Positions 1-7,706 of a stretch of DNA of 40,668 nt are shown here, one piece after another (within the stretch, counting starts at the first letter, position 1; the number at the start of each line of letters is the position of its first letter). The notes under the pieces were generated by a model. The model did no database searches. It saw only the letters and a list, made by a program, of their open reading frames with translations, and had not been told where the DNA came from. A program made the translations under genes and the position numbers. The stretch is from Ignavibacteria bacterium (lineage in GTDB: Bacteria; Bacteroidota; Ignavibacteria; Ignavibacteriales; SURF-24): contig JAAXKN010000001.1 of the NCBI GenBank assembly GCA_025612375.1, forward strand, positions 1 to 40,668, in the 5' to 3' direction.

Positions 1-29
1 CGGATTTAACCAGTAAATAATGTTCTGGC

Positions 30-56
30 AGGAGGAGGGCTTTAAGCCCTCCTCCT
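30..56 (+). terminator. GC-rich hairpin, probable Rho-independent terminator
   Basis: A perfect 11-bp stem (30-40 with 46-56) encloses a 5-base TTTAA loop. It is followed by a short pyrimidine-rich stretch rather than a clean T run. It probably ends a plus-strand gene whose last codons lie at or before the window edge, since all three plus frames stop by base 20. It could equally serve transcripts arriving on the minus strand from the chemotaxis operon. Confidence 0.6.
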
Positions 57-66
57 TCCCTTATAA

Positions 67-204
67 TTACATCTCAGACTCTCCCCCGTTCCAGGATCCC
101 AAATTCCTTAACATGTAAGCCCTTCTTTCCTTTATAAACCTCTTTAGCTCAGTGACTTCCCCGTCAAGTGATATCCCCGCTTCGCCTAGATATGGATCTT
201 CCAT
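67..204 (-). pseudogene. Possible CotH-type C-terminal remnant
   Basis: A minus-strand reading frame of 45 codons runs from an ATG at 204 to TAA at 67, and is open upstream to a stop at 247-249. Its product has the segment ELKRFIKERRAYMLRNLG, which resembles the C-terminal end of CotH-kinase-like (spore-coat H) proteins, where a helix of the form LK.FI..R...L precedes the stop. No ribosome-binding site is evident before the ATG, and the rest of such a protein (usually several hundred residues) is absent because the chemotaxis gene lies immediately upstream. I read it as a decayed or truncated gene end. It could also be a real small ORF or chance; the family assignment is from memory of the motif only. 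Confidence 0.35.
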
Positions 205-287
205 GTATGCCCCTTTTGTAAGGCGCGCCTTTAGGGGTGTCTTTACTTAAAACAAATTCATATTTCCTTTGTGAACTCTTTTGCCTT

Positions 288-2123
288 TTATCTGAATGTC
301 CTTACCAGCCTTCCGTTACTTTTTACTGCCAGCATTCCTGTACTTTCATTAAGCTTAAAGCCTCCTACCAGTTCCTTAAGATCCGTCATCAGCTTATTTA
401 AATCTTCTGCTGTATGTGCAATTTCCCTCGTACCGGCTGCACTCTGGTGTGTTACCGATGCAATGCTTTCAATGTTTTTACTGATCTCTTCTGCCGAAGC
501 CGACTGCTCCTCGCTTGCCGCGGCAACCTGTGCTACGGTATCCGAGACTTTCTGGTTTATTTCAAGTATCCTGTTTAGTTCCATCGAAACCGCCTCTGTA
601 AGCGCCATCCCTTCCTCTACGGCCTTGCTAGCTGTATTCATTGAGTTATCGGCTTCTTTAGCCTCACCCTGAATTTTCTTTATCGTGTCTGCAATCTCTT
701 TTGTAGCCTTGGTTGTGCGTTCGGCAAGTTTCCTTACCTCGTCTGCCACGACAGCAAAGCCCCGGCCCTGCTCACCTGCACGGGCAGCCTCAATTGCGGC
801 ATTTAAGGCCAGAAGATTCGTCTGGTCTGCAATTTCATCTATTACCTGCGTAATTTCACCAATCTGTTCTGTCCTTTTTGCAAGCGAGGCTATTTTCTCT
901 CCCGTCGACCTGGTGGATTCCACAATATTTTTCATTCCATCTTTTGTGTCTTTAATTTTTTTTGCCCCTTCTTCTGCGCTCCTGCTTGCAAGCATGGAGT
1001 TCTCTGAAGCCGTTTCCGCAAACTTTGTGCTTTCAAGAATAGTTCTTGTCATCTCTTCAATCGACAGCGTGATCTCTTTTGTCTTCTGGCTTTGGTCAGA
1101 AGCCCCGGCTGCCATCTGTTCGCTGCCCGTGGAGATCTGATCGGCCGCATTTGCAGTCTTCTTTACCGAATTTATAACCGACAATATCATCTTGCTTGTA
1201 TTTGCAACTGCACTGTTAAACCCGCTGTAAAGCTTCCCAATCTCATCATCACGCTCAATGGGAAGATTAACCGTCAGGTCCCCTTCTGAAAACCTGTTCA
1301 TTTCATTAAGAATCAGATCCACCTTCTCAGAAAGATAATTTTTCTGCTCCTTCAGCAGCTTGCTGTGCTCTTCTGCCTGCTGCATTGCCGTTTCTGCCCT
1401 CTTCTTTTCATTCATTAAAGAGTCCGTAGCCTCCCTTATATTCCCGATCATTGTGTCAATTGCCTTTGAGAGCTGGCCGAGCTCATCGGTCGAACGGATT
1501 TTTATTTTTGAGGTCAGATCGCCATGCCCTACCTTTTCTGCCGAATTTTTCAAGATTTTAATCTGCCTTATAAGATAGGTCCCGAGCAGAATGATCGCTC
1601 CCGTTCCGATTAAGAATATTATCAGGTTTGCCAGTGCCAGTATTATTTCCCTTTTTGAAAGTTCTTCATGCATCTGCTTAAGTGAATAAGCCATTACTAT
1701 GGATCCAAGATTCCTGTCATTGTATTTTATAGGAACCTTTACCATCAGATAATCATCCGTGCTTTGTACCGGGGAGCCGGACAGGATCTTGCTTTTATCG
1801 ATTTTCATGTTATTTGGATTGTGTGTCACGATGCTTGTGTTTGTCTCATCCATTATATCGATGTACTCAATATTTCTATCCCCTTTCGCCCAGTTGAAAG
1901 CGGTCTGCACGTCGTTAAAATTGCTTTCACTTAAGCCTGAGCCCACGGAAAAAGCAAGCATTTGCGCAAATGTACTCACATGATTTTTTGCAAAACCGAT
2001 GCTGTCGGATTTCTGCGACCTGAAGCTGTAATAAAAGTTCACACCCGATAGGCTTAAAAGCAGGATGCTGAAAACAAGCATGAATTTTGCCTGAAGCGAA
2101 TTCTTAATGAAATTTATATTCAT
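288..2123 (-). CDS. Methyl-accepting chemotaxis protein
   Basis: Transmembrane chemoreceptor of 611 residues that would signal to CheW/CheA. A first membrane helix lies at about 13-32, a periplasmic sensor of about 125 residues at 33-158 (small Cache/PAS-like size, ligand unknown) and a second helix at 160-184. A HAMP domain follows at 185-236 and a second HAMP-like unit at about 268-314 ([10 protein letters not shown] then RDDEIG). A long coiled-coil signalling domain ends near 590. The highly conserved hairpin tip is intact at about 430-465 ([19 protein letters not shown], then [12 protein letters not shown]). There is no C-terminal CheR-docking pentapeptide. It is the last gene of a minus-strand set with a small periplasmic binding-like protein 59 bp upstream and a porin before that, which suggests that the receptor reads something handled by those two proteins (inference). 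Confidence 0.93.
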   Translation of the reverse strand: MNINFIKNSLQAKFMLVFSILLLSLSGVNFYYSFRSQKSDSIGFAKNHVSTFAQMLAFSVGSGLSESNFNDVQTAFNWAKGDRNIEYIDIMDETNTSIVTHNPNNMKIDKSKILSGSPVQSTDDYLMVKVPIKYNDRNLGSIVMAYSLKQMHEELSKREIILALANLIIFLIGTGAIILLGTYLIRQIKILKNSAEKVGHGDLTSKIKIRSTDELGQLSKAIDTMIGNIREATDSLMNEKKRAETAMQQAEEHSKLLKEQKNYLSEKVDLILNEMNRFSEGDLTVNLPIERDDEIGKLYSGFNSAVANTSKMILSVINSVKKTANAADQISTGSEQMAAGASDQSQKTKEITLSIEEMTRTILESTKFAETASENSMLASRSAEEGAKKIKDTKDGMKNIVESTRSTGEKIASLAKRTEQIGEITQVIDEIADQTNLLALNAAIEAARAGEQGRGFAVVADEVRKLAERTTKATKEIADTIKKIQGEAKEADNSMNTASKAVEEGMALTEAVSMELNRILEINQKVSDTVAQVAAASEEQSASAEEISKNIESIASVTHQSAAGTREIAHTAEDLNKLMTDLKELVGGFKLNESTGMLAVKSNGRLVRTFR

Positions 2124-2182
2124 AGCGATCTGTTACCTTATTTTAATTCTAGTAATTCCTTTGCTCTTTACTCTGCGGGTTT

Positions 2183-2602
2183 TTATTCTATTTTAGCAAC
2201 CACCCTTACCGATCCGTTCACATTTTTCAGCTCAACAAAGCCAATTGCACCGGGTGTTGAGGCAACTCTGGAAACTATTTCATCGTCAGAGTACAATGCC
2301 TGGGGCGCACTTCCAGCCCCGGTAAGCTGAACTCTCATCCATGTTTTTTTCAGTTCCGCGTTGGATTTACCTATGTAACGGTAAAACTTTTCCTTTGCAC
2401 TGTCCTCTGTCTTCAGGTCAAAGACGACAATTTTCTGCCCGTTATCCCATTTTTTTTCTGAAATGGAATATATGTCAAGAAGCTTCGCTTTATTAATACT
2501 GCCGACAGGTACGGATTTATTTACAATAACAGCTACCTGCGCGCTCATATCAGCTTTAATGCACAGGAATAAAACGGAAAGGAATAATAATTTTGCTTTC
2601 AT
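2183..2602 (-). CDS. Small PstS-like periplasmic protein
   Basis: Predicted exported protein of 139 residues with an N-terminal signal peptide (hydrophobic stretch 4-16, likely cleavage after SAQ near 22). The mature part looks like the phosphate-binding-protein-like (PBP) fold seen in short 'phosphate ABC transporter substrate-binding' homologues: VIVNKSVPVGSINKAKLLDIYS, then KKTWMRVQLTG and TPGAIGFVEL. True PstS proteins are about twice as long, so this is a single-lobe or minimal version and phosphate binding cannot be assumed. No Pst transporter genes are nearby. Instead it sits 32 bp after a porin and 59 bp before a chemoreceptor, so a ligand-presenting role for the receptor is plausible. 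Family call fairly sure, function unknown. Confidence 0.75.
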   Translation of the reverse strand: MKAKLLFLSVLFLCIKADMSAQVAVIVNKSVPVGSINKAKLLDIYSISEKKWDNGQKIVVFDLKTEDSAKEKFYRYIGKSNAELKKTWMRVQLTGAGSAPQALYSDDEIVSRVASTPGAIGFVELKNVNGSVRVVAKIE

Positions 2603-2634
2603 CTCTATTTGCCCAATTTTATTTCATAATTCAA

Positions 2635-3801
2635 TTAAAAGAATACGCTCGCGCCAATTAAGTAGTACTTGACGTTTACACCGCTCGATTTTATCTGCTG
2701 GAACTGCAGTTTTAAGAGTATTTCCTCGTTCGGCTTAAAGCCTCCTCCAAAACTGTAGCCCTTAATTGCTTCGCCTCCCATTGCAGTATTATCTTTGATG
2801 TAGTCAAACTTGGTATATGCATAAAGGCTTTCGTTTATATTGTAGGCAAGATTTGCATAGTAAAACGTCTTGTCAAAGTTGGAAGCCCCGGGCCTTAATC
2901 CCGGCCGCCCTTCTGCAGGAGCCATCGGCCCCGGGAGGGCTGCAGCACTGAGCTTTGCTTTCTGTTCATCTGTCAGCTGGTGCAGCACCCTTATGAACTC
3001 TGTTTCAAGGTTAAATCCGGCAAGCGAGTACGAAAGGTCAACTCCGAGCCTTGTCCTGTTGATGTTTCCTATTCCTGAGGCCATCTGATTGTGCTTGTCT
3101 TGAGTGGCCGAAAAGCCGAGTTTCAGGTTTGCATAATCCAAACCGATCCGCCCTCCGAAGAGCTTGAAAGTTGTGGTATCTGTTCCCGATGTTCCACCGC
3201 GCGATGAATCAGTTGCCGTATATGCATCCTCGCTGTTTCCGGCATACAATGAATAATTCAGCCTAAGGTCACTTCCTGCGGGTAACTCCCCGGATACTTC
3301 AATGTTTGCCCTCTGCGGAACAAAGTTGGAGGTAGACATGATTTCTTTTAAGGCTGTCTCATAGACCAGCGGCCTGAAAATATATGGAAGAATAATAGTC
3401 CTGTTCTTTATCGTATTTAAGTTGTTAAACGAGGGTATGAACATACCGCCTCTTATATTCAAAAGGTCGCTGTAGCTGTAGCGCAGCCAGGCTTCTTCAA
3501 GGTTAAAGGCGCCCCAGTTGCGCTCTGTGGAAAATGAATTTGTCAGCTCGAAGTTGACAAAGGCGCTGAAACTGTTGCTTATATCCTTTGAAAGGAAAAG
3601 GTTCATCTGCTGCTGCCAGAAAGTATTCTGATTTTTTGTCTGCTCAACACCCGACATCTGCTTCATCCTCATCTGCTGCTGGTAAAATGAGGTCTGAAAA
3701 AAACCGTAAAGTTTTAACCCGTAAATATCCGACTGGGCATGCGCAATGTTTGCCGCCGAAAACATGATTAAAATAACCGATAACACGTGCTTTATTTTCA
3801 T
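2635..3801 (-). CDS. Outer-membrane porin-like beta-barrel protein
   Basis: Protein of 388 residues with a clear signal peptide (1-22, cleaved at AHA|Q). Alternating hydrophobic and polar strands separated by short turns follow throughout, ending in an aromatic residue pair (FF) as outer-membrane barrels do. The start ATG is preceded by AGGAG at a normal distance. An N-terminal Gln/Met-rich segment (about 38-66) and a Pro/Gly-rich segment (about 292-305) are probably exposed loops. It is first in the minus-strand set with the PstS-like protein and the chemoreceptor. I infer a diffusion channel for an anion or small solute; the substrate is not readable from sequence. Confidence 0.8.
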   Translation of the reverse strand: MKIKHVLSVILIMFSAANIAHAQSDIYGLKLYGFFQTSFYQQQMRMKQMSGVEQTKNQNTFWQQQMNLFLSKDISNSFSAFVNFELTNSFSTERNWGAFNLEEAWLRYSYSDLLNIRGGMFIPSFNNLNTIKNRTIILPYIFRPLVYETALKEIMSTSNFVPQRANIEVSGELPAGSDLRLNYSLYAGNSEDAYTATDSSRGGTSGTDTTTFKLFGGRIGLDYANLKLGFSATQDKHNQMASGIGNINRTRLGVDLSYSLAGFNLETEFIRVLHQLTDEQKAKLSAAALPGPMAPAEGRPGLRPGASNFDKTFYYANLAYNINESLYAYTKFDYIKDNTAMGGEAIKGYSFGGGFKPNEEILLKLQFQQIKSSGVNVKYYLIGASVFF

Positions 3802-4044
3802 TGTTTCTCCTGCCGTTTTAATAAATTACTTTGAATGAAAGCTGAATAAGTCAGTATCAACTTTGCACCTTTAGACATATAGAAATTCCTTTTATTCCAT
3901 CGGTTAAAAATATTTTTACATTTTTTTTATTTTTCTTATTTCTGCAGAAGTATAACACCGGAATTATTTTTTCTTATTCAGACTTTCTTTCGCTATTTTA
4001 ATTCCTGAAATTGTCCGACTTTTCCAGGCATCACAGGAAATAAT
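3802..4044. other. Divergent intergenic region, AT-rich
   Basis: This 243-bp gap separates the minus-strand porin operon from the plus-strand protease gene, so it should hold promoters for both directions. It is strongly AT-rich with a T-tract around 3920-3940. I found no convincing -35/-10 pair, operator palindrome or small ORF in it. The only clear signals are the ribosome-binding sites at its two ends. Confidence 0.5.
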
Positions 4045-4926
4045 ATGAAGCACAGGCTTACTCTTTACTACGCTTTAACTATTGCCTTTTCATGGTCAAT
4101 ATTTATTGCGGTTGATGGATTTCTTATCCCCGGAGAGCACGATGCCGGTATTGCAAAGCTTATTGCCTTATATGGACACGCAGCGGCAATGCTTGGACCT
4201 TTACTGGCTGGAATCGTTACGCTTAAATATGGCGGGAAAAGCCTCTTAAATATGGACTGGAAGCCAAATAAATTCTACAGATATGGCCTTTATTTCTTTT
4301 TTTCAATATGGATTTTACCTGCCGCTTTATATCTGCAGTTCGATAAGGCCATGAGGCTCAATTTATCGCTTAACGGTTATGATTTAGTTTTTATTGTTTC
4401 TTATTTATTAGTCGGATGGATTGCGGGAATTGGCGAAGAATATGGATGGACCGGCTTCATTCTGACAGAACTCTCAGGGAAAATCGGGAAGTGCAGGGCC
4501 GTTTTTGTCTCCGGTATCCTAAGAGGACTGTGGCACCTGCCGTTACTTATAATCCCAATAAGCACAAAATTCTTTGCCGGCAAAATTTCACTAGTTCAGT
4601 TTCTTCTGCTTGGCATTATGTTCATTTTTCAGCTGTCTATTTCCAACATCTTTATGAGCGCTTTGTTTGGCAGTGTCTGGTATAAAACCAGGAGCATCCC
4701 GCTGGCCGGATGGCTCCATTTTCTATACGATTTTTTCAGGGATATGTCGCTCCTTTTCTTTACCGGTTTCTTTAATACTCCTGCATTCAGGTTTGGCTGG
4801 GCAATACCTTTTTATTTTGCCGCACATATAGCTTTTACACGGATTGCAAAAGAAGAAGGGTATTCAAATTACCTGGAAGTTTTTGTAAAACATGGCATGC
4901 GTGGTAAATTAAAGAACGGGTCTTAA
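4045..4926 (+). CDS. CPBP-family intramembrane metalloprotease homologue
   Basis: Integral membrane protein of 293 residues with about seven to eight hydrophobic helices, matching the CPBP (CAAX protease and bacteriocin-processing, Abi) family. The diagnostic motifs are present in order: the glutamate pair E131-E132 in GEEYGWTGF, H164 in GLWHLP, and H225 with D229 in WLHFLYD. In most relatives the first motif is EExxxR; here the arginine position is T136, a deviation from the consensus. The catalytic glutamate and both histidines are kept, so activity is possible. The ATG is preceded by AGGA nine bases upstream. It stands between a divergent porin operon and the cyd genes, and its substrate is not indicated by context. 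Confidence 0.85.
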   Translation: MKHRLTLYYALTIAFSWSIFIAVDGFLIPGEHDAGIAKLIALYGHAAAMLGPLLAGIVTLKYGGKSLLNMDWKPNKFYRYGLYFFFSIWILPAALYLQFDKAMRLNLSLNGYDLVFIVSYLLVGWIAGIGEEYGWTGFILTELSGKIGKCRAVFVSGILRGLWHLPLLIIPISTKFFAGKISLVQFLLLGIMFIFQLSISNIFMSALFGSVWYKTRSIPLAGWLHFLYDFFRDMSLLFFTGFFNTPAFRFGWAIPFYFAAHIAFTRIAKEEGYSNYLEVFVKHGMRGKLKNGS

Positions 4927-5038
4927 TGTTGCCCTTTTCTTGTATGCGGTAAAACCAGGTGTAAATTCATTTTAATTCCCTCAAAGGGAAAAAATAGTTG
5001 AATTTTCCCTATATTTTATTTAACGTAATGCAACATTA
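4924..5038. repeat. Inverted repeat and overlapping hairpins before cydA
   Basis: TAATGTTGC at 4924-4932 is repeated inverted as GCAACATTA at 5030-5038. Between them, TTCCCT/AGGGAA (4976-4981 with 4985-4990) and AGGGAAAA/TTTTCCCT (4985-4992 with 5003-5010) share one arm, so the two hairpins exclude each other. A further small hairpin, TAATG/CATTA, lies at 5026-5038. The layout could be a leader control element for cydAB or merely the weak terminator of the upstream gene. No match to an FNR-type box was seen. Confidence 0.4.
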
Positions 5039-5090
5039 GTGTTCACTGGGCACTTAAATATCTATTTTACCATTAACACAGGATATTTTA

Positions 5091-6458
5091 ATGGACACAG
5101 CATTACTGGCACGTATACAGTTCGCCTTCACTTTGGCATTCCATTATATATTCCCTCCCATGAGCATAGGACTTGGTCTTATTCTCGTAATTATGGAAGG
5201 GATGTACATAAAGACTAAAAACAAAATCTACGAGGAGGTAACCCAGTTCTGGGTTAAGATCTTTTCCCTTATGTTTGCAATGGGTGTCGCTACCGGAATT
5301 GTAATGGAATTTGAATTCGGCACCAACTGGGCCGCTTATTCCCGCTACGTTGGCGACGTCTTCGGAAGCGCCCTGGCCTCGGAGGGTATATTTGCATTTT
5401 TCCTCGAGTCGGGCTTCCTCGCAATACTCGTCTTCGGATGGGATAAGGTCTCCCCCAGGGTACATTTCTTCTCAACTATTATGGTCTCTTTGGGCTCAAT
5501 GATGAGCGCCGTCTGGATCATTGTCGCCAACTCCTGGCAGCAGACACCCGCGGGATTTCATATTGTTGGACACGGACTTTTAGCCCGGGCCGAAATTACA
5601 GATTTCTGGCAGATGGTCTTTAACCCCTCCACACTTCAGAGGCTCTCCCATACACTCTCCGGAGCCTGGCAGGCGGGAGCATTCCTGGTTATAAGCGTAA
5701 GCGCATTTTACCTGCTTAAAAATAAATATACGGAGTTTGCAAAATTTTCTCTAAAAGTTGGCCTTGCGCTTGCCGTCTTTGCTTCCCTGTTCCAGCTCTT
5801 AACCGGCCACCAGAGCGCGGCACAGGTCAGTTCAACACAGCCCGCAAAGCTCGCGGCTTTCGAGGCGCATTTCGACTCGCTTGCTCCCGCAAGCATGCAC
5901 CTCTTCGGAATTGTAGATGAGAAAAACCAGCAGGTGAAATACGGAATTTCAATACCTGGACTTTTAAGCTTTCTTGTCCACGGGGACCCCTCAAAGCCGG
6001 TTACAGGACTTAATGCATTTAAGAAGTCCGACCTGCCGCCCGTACAGTTCGTATTCCAGACATATCACTTAATGGTGGCTATAGGAATGACGCTCATTTT
6101 AATCAGCCTCCTTAGCCTGTTCTTCCTCTGGAAGAAAAAACTGTACATCAGCAAATGGTGGCTTAGAATACTTGTTGCCTCTGTCCTCCTCCCCCAGGCG
6201 GCTAACCAGTTGGGGTGGTTTTCTGCCGAGGTCGGGCGCCAGCCCTGGGTGGTCTACGGACTCTTAAGAACCACTGACGGGCTTTCTAAAGCCGTTCATT
6301 CAGGACAGATACTCTTCTCGCTTATACTTTTTACTTTTGTATATGCTCTTCTTTTTATCCTGTTTATTTATCTGCTCGACCGCAAGATCAAACACGGCCC
6401 TGCGCACCCGGGCGAGATGAAATCCGAGTACGATCGCCAGCAGGAAATTTTCACATAA
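5091..6458 (+). CDS. cydA: Cytochrome bd oxidase subunit I
   Basis: Quinol-oxidising subunit of cytochrome bd, an oxygen-scavenging terminal oxidase of the inner membrane, 455 residues. Haem ligands are recognisable: H18 (in FHYIFPP) and H187 (RLSHTL), with M328 in YHLMV as the likely b558 ligand. The paired glutamates of the proton/oxygen path are E98 and E106. The conserved GRQPW motif is at 382-386. The stretch between about 240 and 310 (the Q loop) is short, as in non-enteric or cyanide-insensitive types. AGGA lies nine bases before the ATG. cydB follows after 61 bp. No cydX or cydCD is seen in the window. Confidence 0.97.
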   Translation: MDTALLARIQFAFTLAFHYIFPPMSIGLGLILVIMEGMYIKTKNKIYEEVTQFWVKIFSLMFAMGVATGIVMEFEFGTNWAAYSRYVGDVFGSALASEGIFAFFLESGFLAILVFGWDKVSPRVHFFSTIMVSLGSMMSAVWIIVANSWQQTPAGFHIVGHGLLARAEITDFWQMVFNPSTLQRLSHTLSGAWQAGAFLVISVSAFYLLKNKYTEFAKFSLKVGLALAVFASLFQLLTGHQSAAQVSSTQPAKLAAFEAHFDSLAPASMHLFGIVDEKNQQVKYGISIPGLLSFLVHGDPSKPVTGLNAFKKSDLPPVQFVFQTYHLMVAIGMTLILISLLSLFFLWKKKLYISKWWLRILVASVLLPQAANQLGWFSAEVGRQPWVVYGLLRTTDGLSKAVHSGQILFSLILFTFVYALLFILFIYLLDRKIKHGPAHPGEMKSEYDRQQEIFT

Positions 6459-6512
6459 AAACTCACGGAATAAAACTTACAGTATAAAACTTAAGGGTGT
6501 AAAACTTACGGA
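6456..6512 (+). repeat. Four-copy imperfect tandem repeat between cydA and cydB
   Basis: Four copies of a 14-15 bp unit resembling ATAAAACTTACGG lie end to end (6456-6469, 6470-6483, 6484-6498, 6499-6512). The first overlaps the cydA stop codon and the last supplies the GGAGA ribosome-binding site of cydB. Each copy carries TAAAAC or a close variant. It probably arose by slippage; whether it sets cydB translation is unknown. Confidence 0.7.
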
Positions 6513-6519
6513 GAATTAA

Positions 6520-7536
6520 ATGGATCTTAATATAATCTGGTTTCTTTTAATCGGCGCTTTGATTTCGGGCTATGCCGTACTGGACGGCTTTGACCTCGGA
6601 ATTGGAGCCCTGCACCTGTTTACTAAAACAGACGAGGAGCGAAGAGTAATGCTCAATTCAATAGGACCTGTATGGGACGGCAATGAAGTCTGGCTCGTTA
6701 CGAGCGGCGGGGCCCTCTTTGCGGCTTTCCCCGAGGTTTATGCTACCGTCTTCTCCGGCTTCTATACGGCTTTTATGCTCCTTCTCTTTGCCCTCATCTT
6801 CCGCGCCGTGGCAATTGAGTTCAGGAGTAAAGAACCGATGAGGTGGTGGCGCCAGATGTGGGACGTGGCTTTCAGTGCAGCCAGCATTTTCATTGCCTTG
6901 CTTATGGGCGTGGCACTTGGCAATATAGCCATTGGTATTCCGCTGGCCCCGACCAAGGAGTTTACAGGAACATTCTTTACACTCCTTAATCCTTTTGCTG
7001 TTTTGGTAGGCATTACAACTGTCGCCCTTTTTATGATGCACGGGGCAATCTATGGCGTAATGAAAACTGAAGGAACTATGCACGCCAAATTGCGCGGCTG
7101 GGTAAATAATACAATTATATTTTTCGTCATCTGCTACGTTGCTACCACCATGGCCACGCTTATTTATCTGCCTCATATGGCCGACCATTTTAAGGCTTAC
7201 CCTTACCTTTTCCTGGTCGCAATACTGAATATGCTTGCAATTGCGAATATACCGAGGGAAATATTCCACGGAAGGGATTTTAACGCCTTCCTGTCCTCTT
7301 CGGCCAGCATACTGCTCCTTTTAATTCTCTTTGCAATCGGGATATTCCCCCATATGGTAATCTCCAACCCGGATCCGCAAAACAGCCTGGACATCTATAA
7401 CGGGGCTTCATCCCAGAAAACACTCATGATTATGCTGATTGTTGCAATCATAGGGCTCCCCTTCGTCTTAGGCTATACCGCAAGCATACACTGGATTTTC
7501 AGGGGTAAGGTAAAGCTGAATCAGACCAGCTACTGA
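6520..7536 (+). CDS. cydB: Cytochrome bd oxidase subunit II
   Basis: Second structural subunit of cytochrome bd, 338 residues, about eight to nine membrane helices. The family signatures are clear: GYAVLDGFDLGIG near 18-30, GPVWDGNEVWLV near 49-60, and a GGALFAAFP segment. It is slightly shorter than the enteric enzyme (about 379) but normal for this lineage. GGAGA lies upstream of the ATG at 6520. It is co-transcribed with cydA and the pair is closed by a strong hairpin at 7548-7573, so the operon contains only these two genes. Confidence 0.97.
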   Translation: MDLNIIWFLLIGALISGYAVLDGFDLGIGALHLFTKTDEERRVMLNSIGPVWDGNEVWLVTSGGALFAAFPEVYATVFSGFYTAFMLLLFALIFRAVAIEFRSKEPMRWWRQMWDVAFSAASIFIALLMGVALGNIAIGIPLAPTKEFTGTFFTLLNPFAVLVGITTVALFMMHGAIYGVMKTEGTMHAKLRGWVNNTIIFFVICYVATTMATLIYLPHMADHFKAYPYLFLVAILNMLAIANIPREIFHGRDFNAFLSSSASILLLLILFAIGIFPHMVISNPDPQNSLDIYNGASSQKTLMIMLIVAIIGLPFVLGYTASIHWIFRGKVKLNQTSY

Positions 7537-7547
7537 TATATTTCAAA

Positions 7548-7610
7548 GGCTCCACGTCTTAAAGCGTGGAGCCCCGGAATTAAGCCCCCCAAAAATCGCT
7601 ATTTTTCTCC
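7548..7610 (+). terminator. Terminator of the cydAB operon
   Basis: A perfect 9-bp stem, GGCTCCACG (7548-7556) with CGTGGAGCC (7565-7573), begins 12 bases after the cydB stop codon. T-rich tracts follow further down (about 7600-7615). The U run is not immediately adjacent, so termination may be imperfect. Confidence 0.7.
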
Positions 7611-7706
7611 CCTTTTAAAAAGATTAGCTGTACAATTTAATTTTTTCTCCTTATTATTAATCCGTCTTTTACCGCTGAATTGCAAACTAGGGGAGGATTG
7701 TTTTAA

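Noticed and set aside
4927-5090. FNR-type site upstream of cydA
   Set aside because: No TTGAT-N4-ATCAA-like palindrome was found; only unrelated inverted repeats are present.
5103-5465. Minus-strand open frame of 120 codons opposite cydA
   Set aside because: It is antisense to a well-conserved gene, has no ribosome-binding site and its product shows no recognisable family.
6658-7269. Minus-strand open frame of 203 codons opposite cydB
   Set aside because: Long but antisense to a clear cydB; composition (many His, Cys, Lys) is that of a mirror frame, not a real protein.
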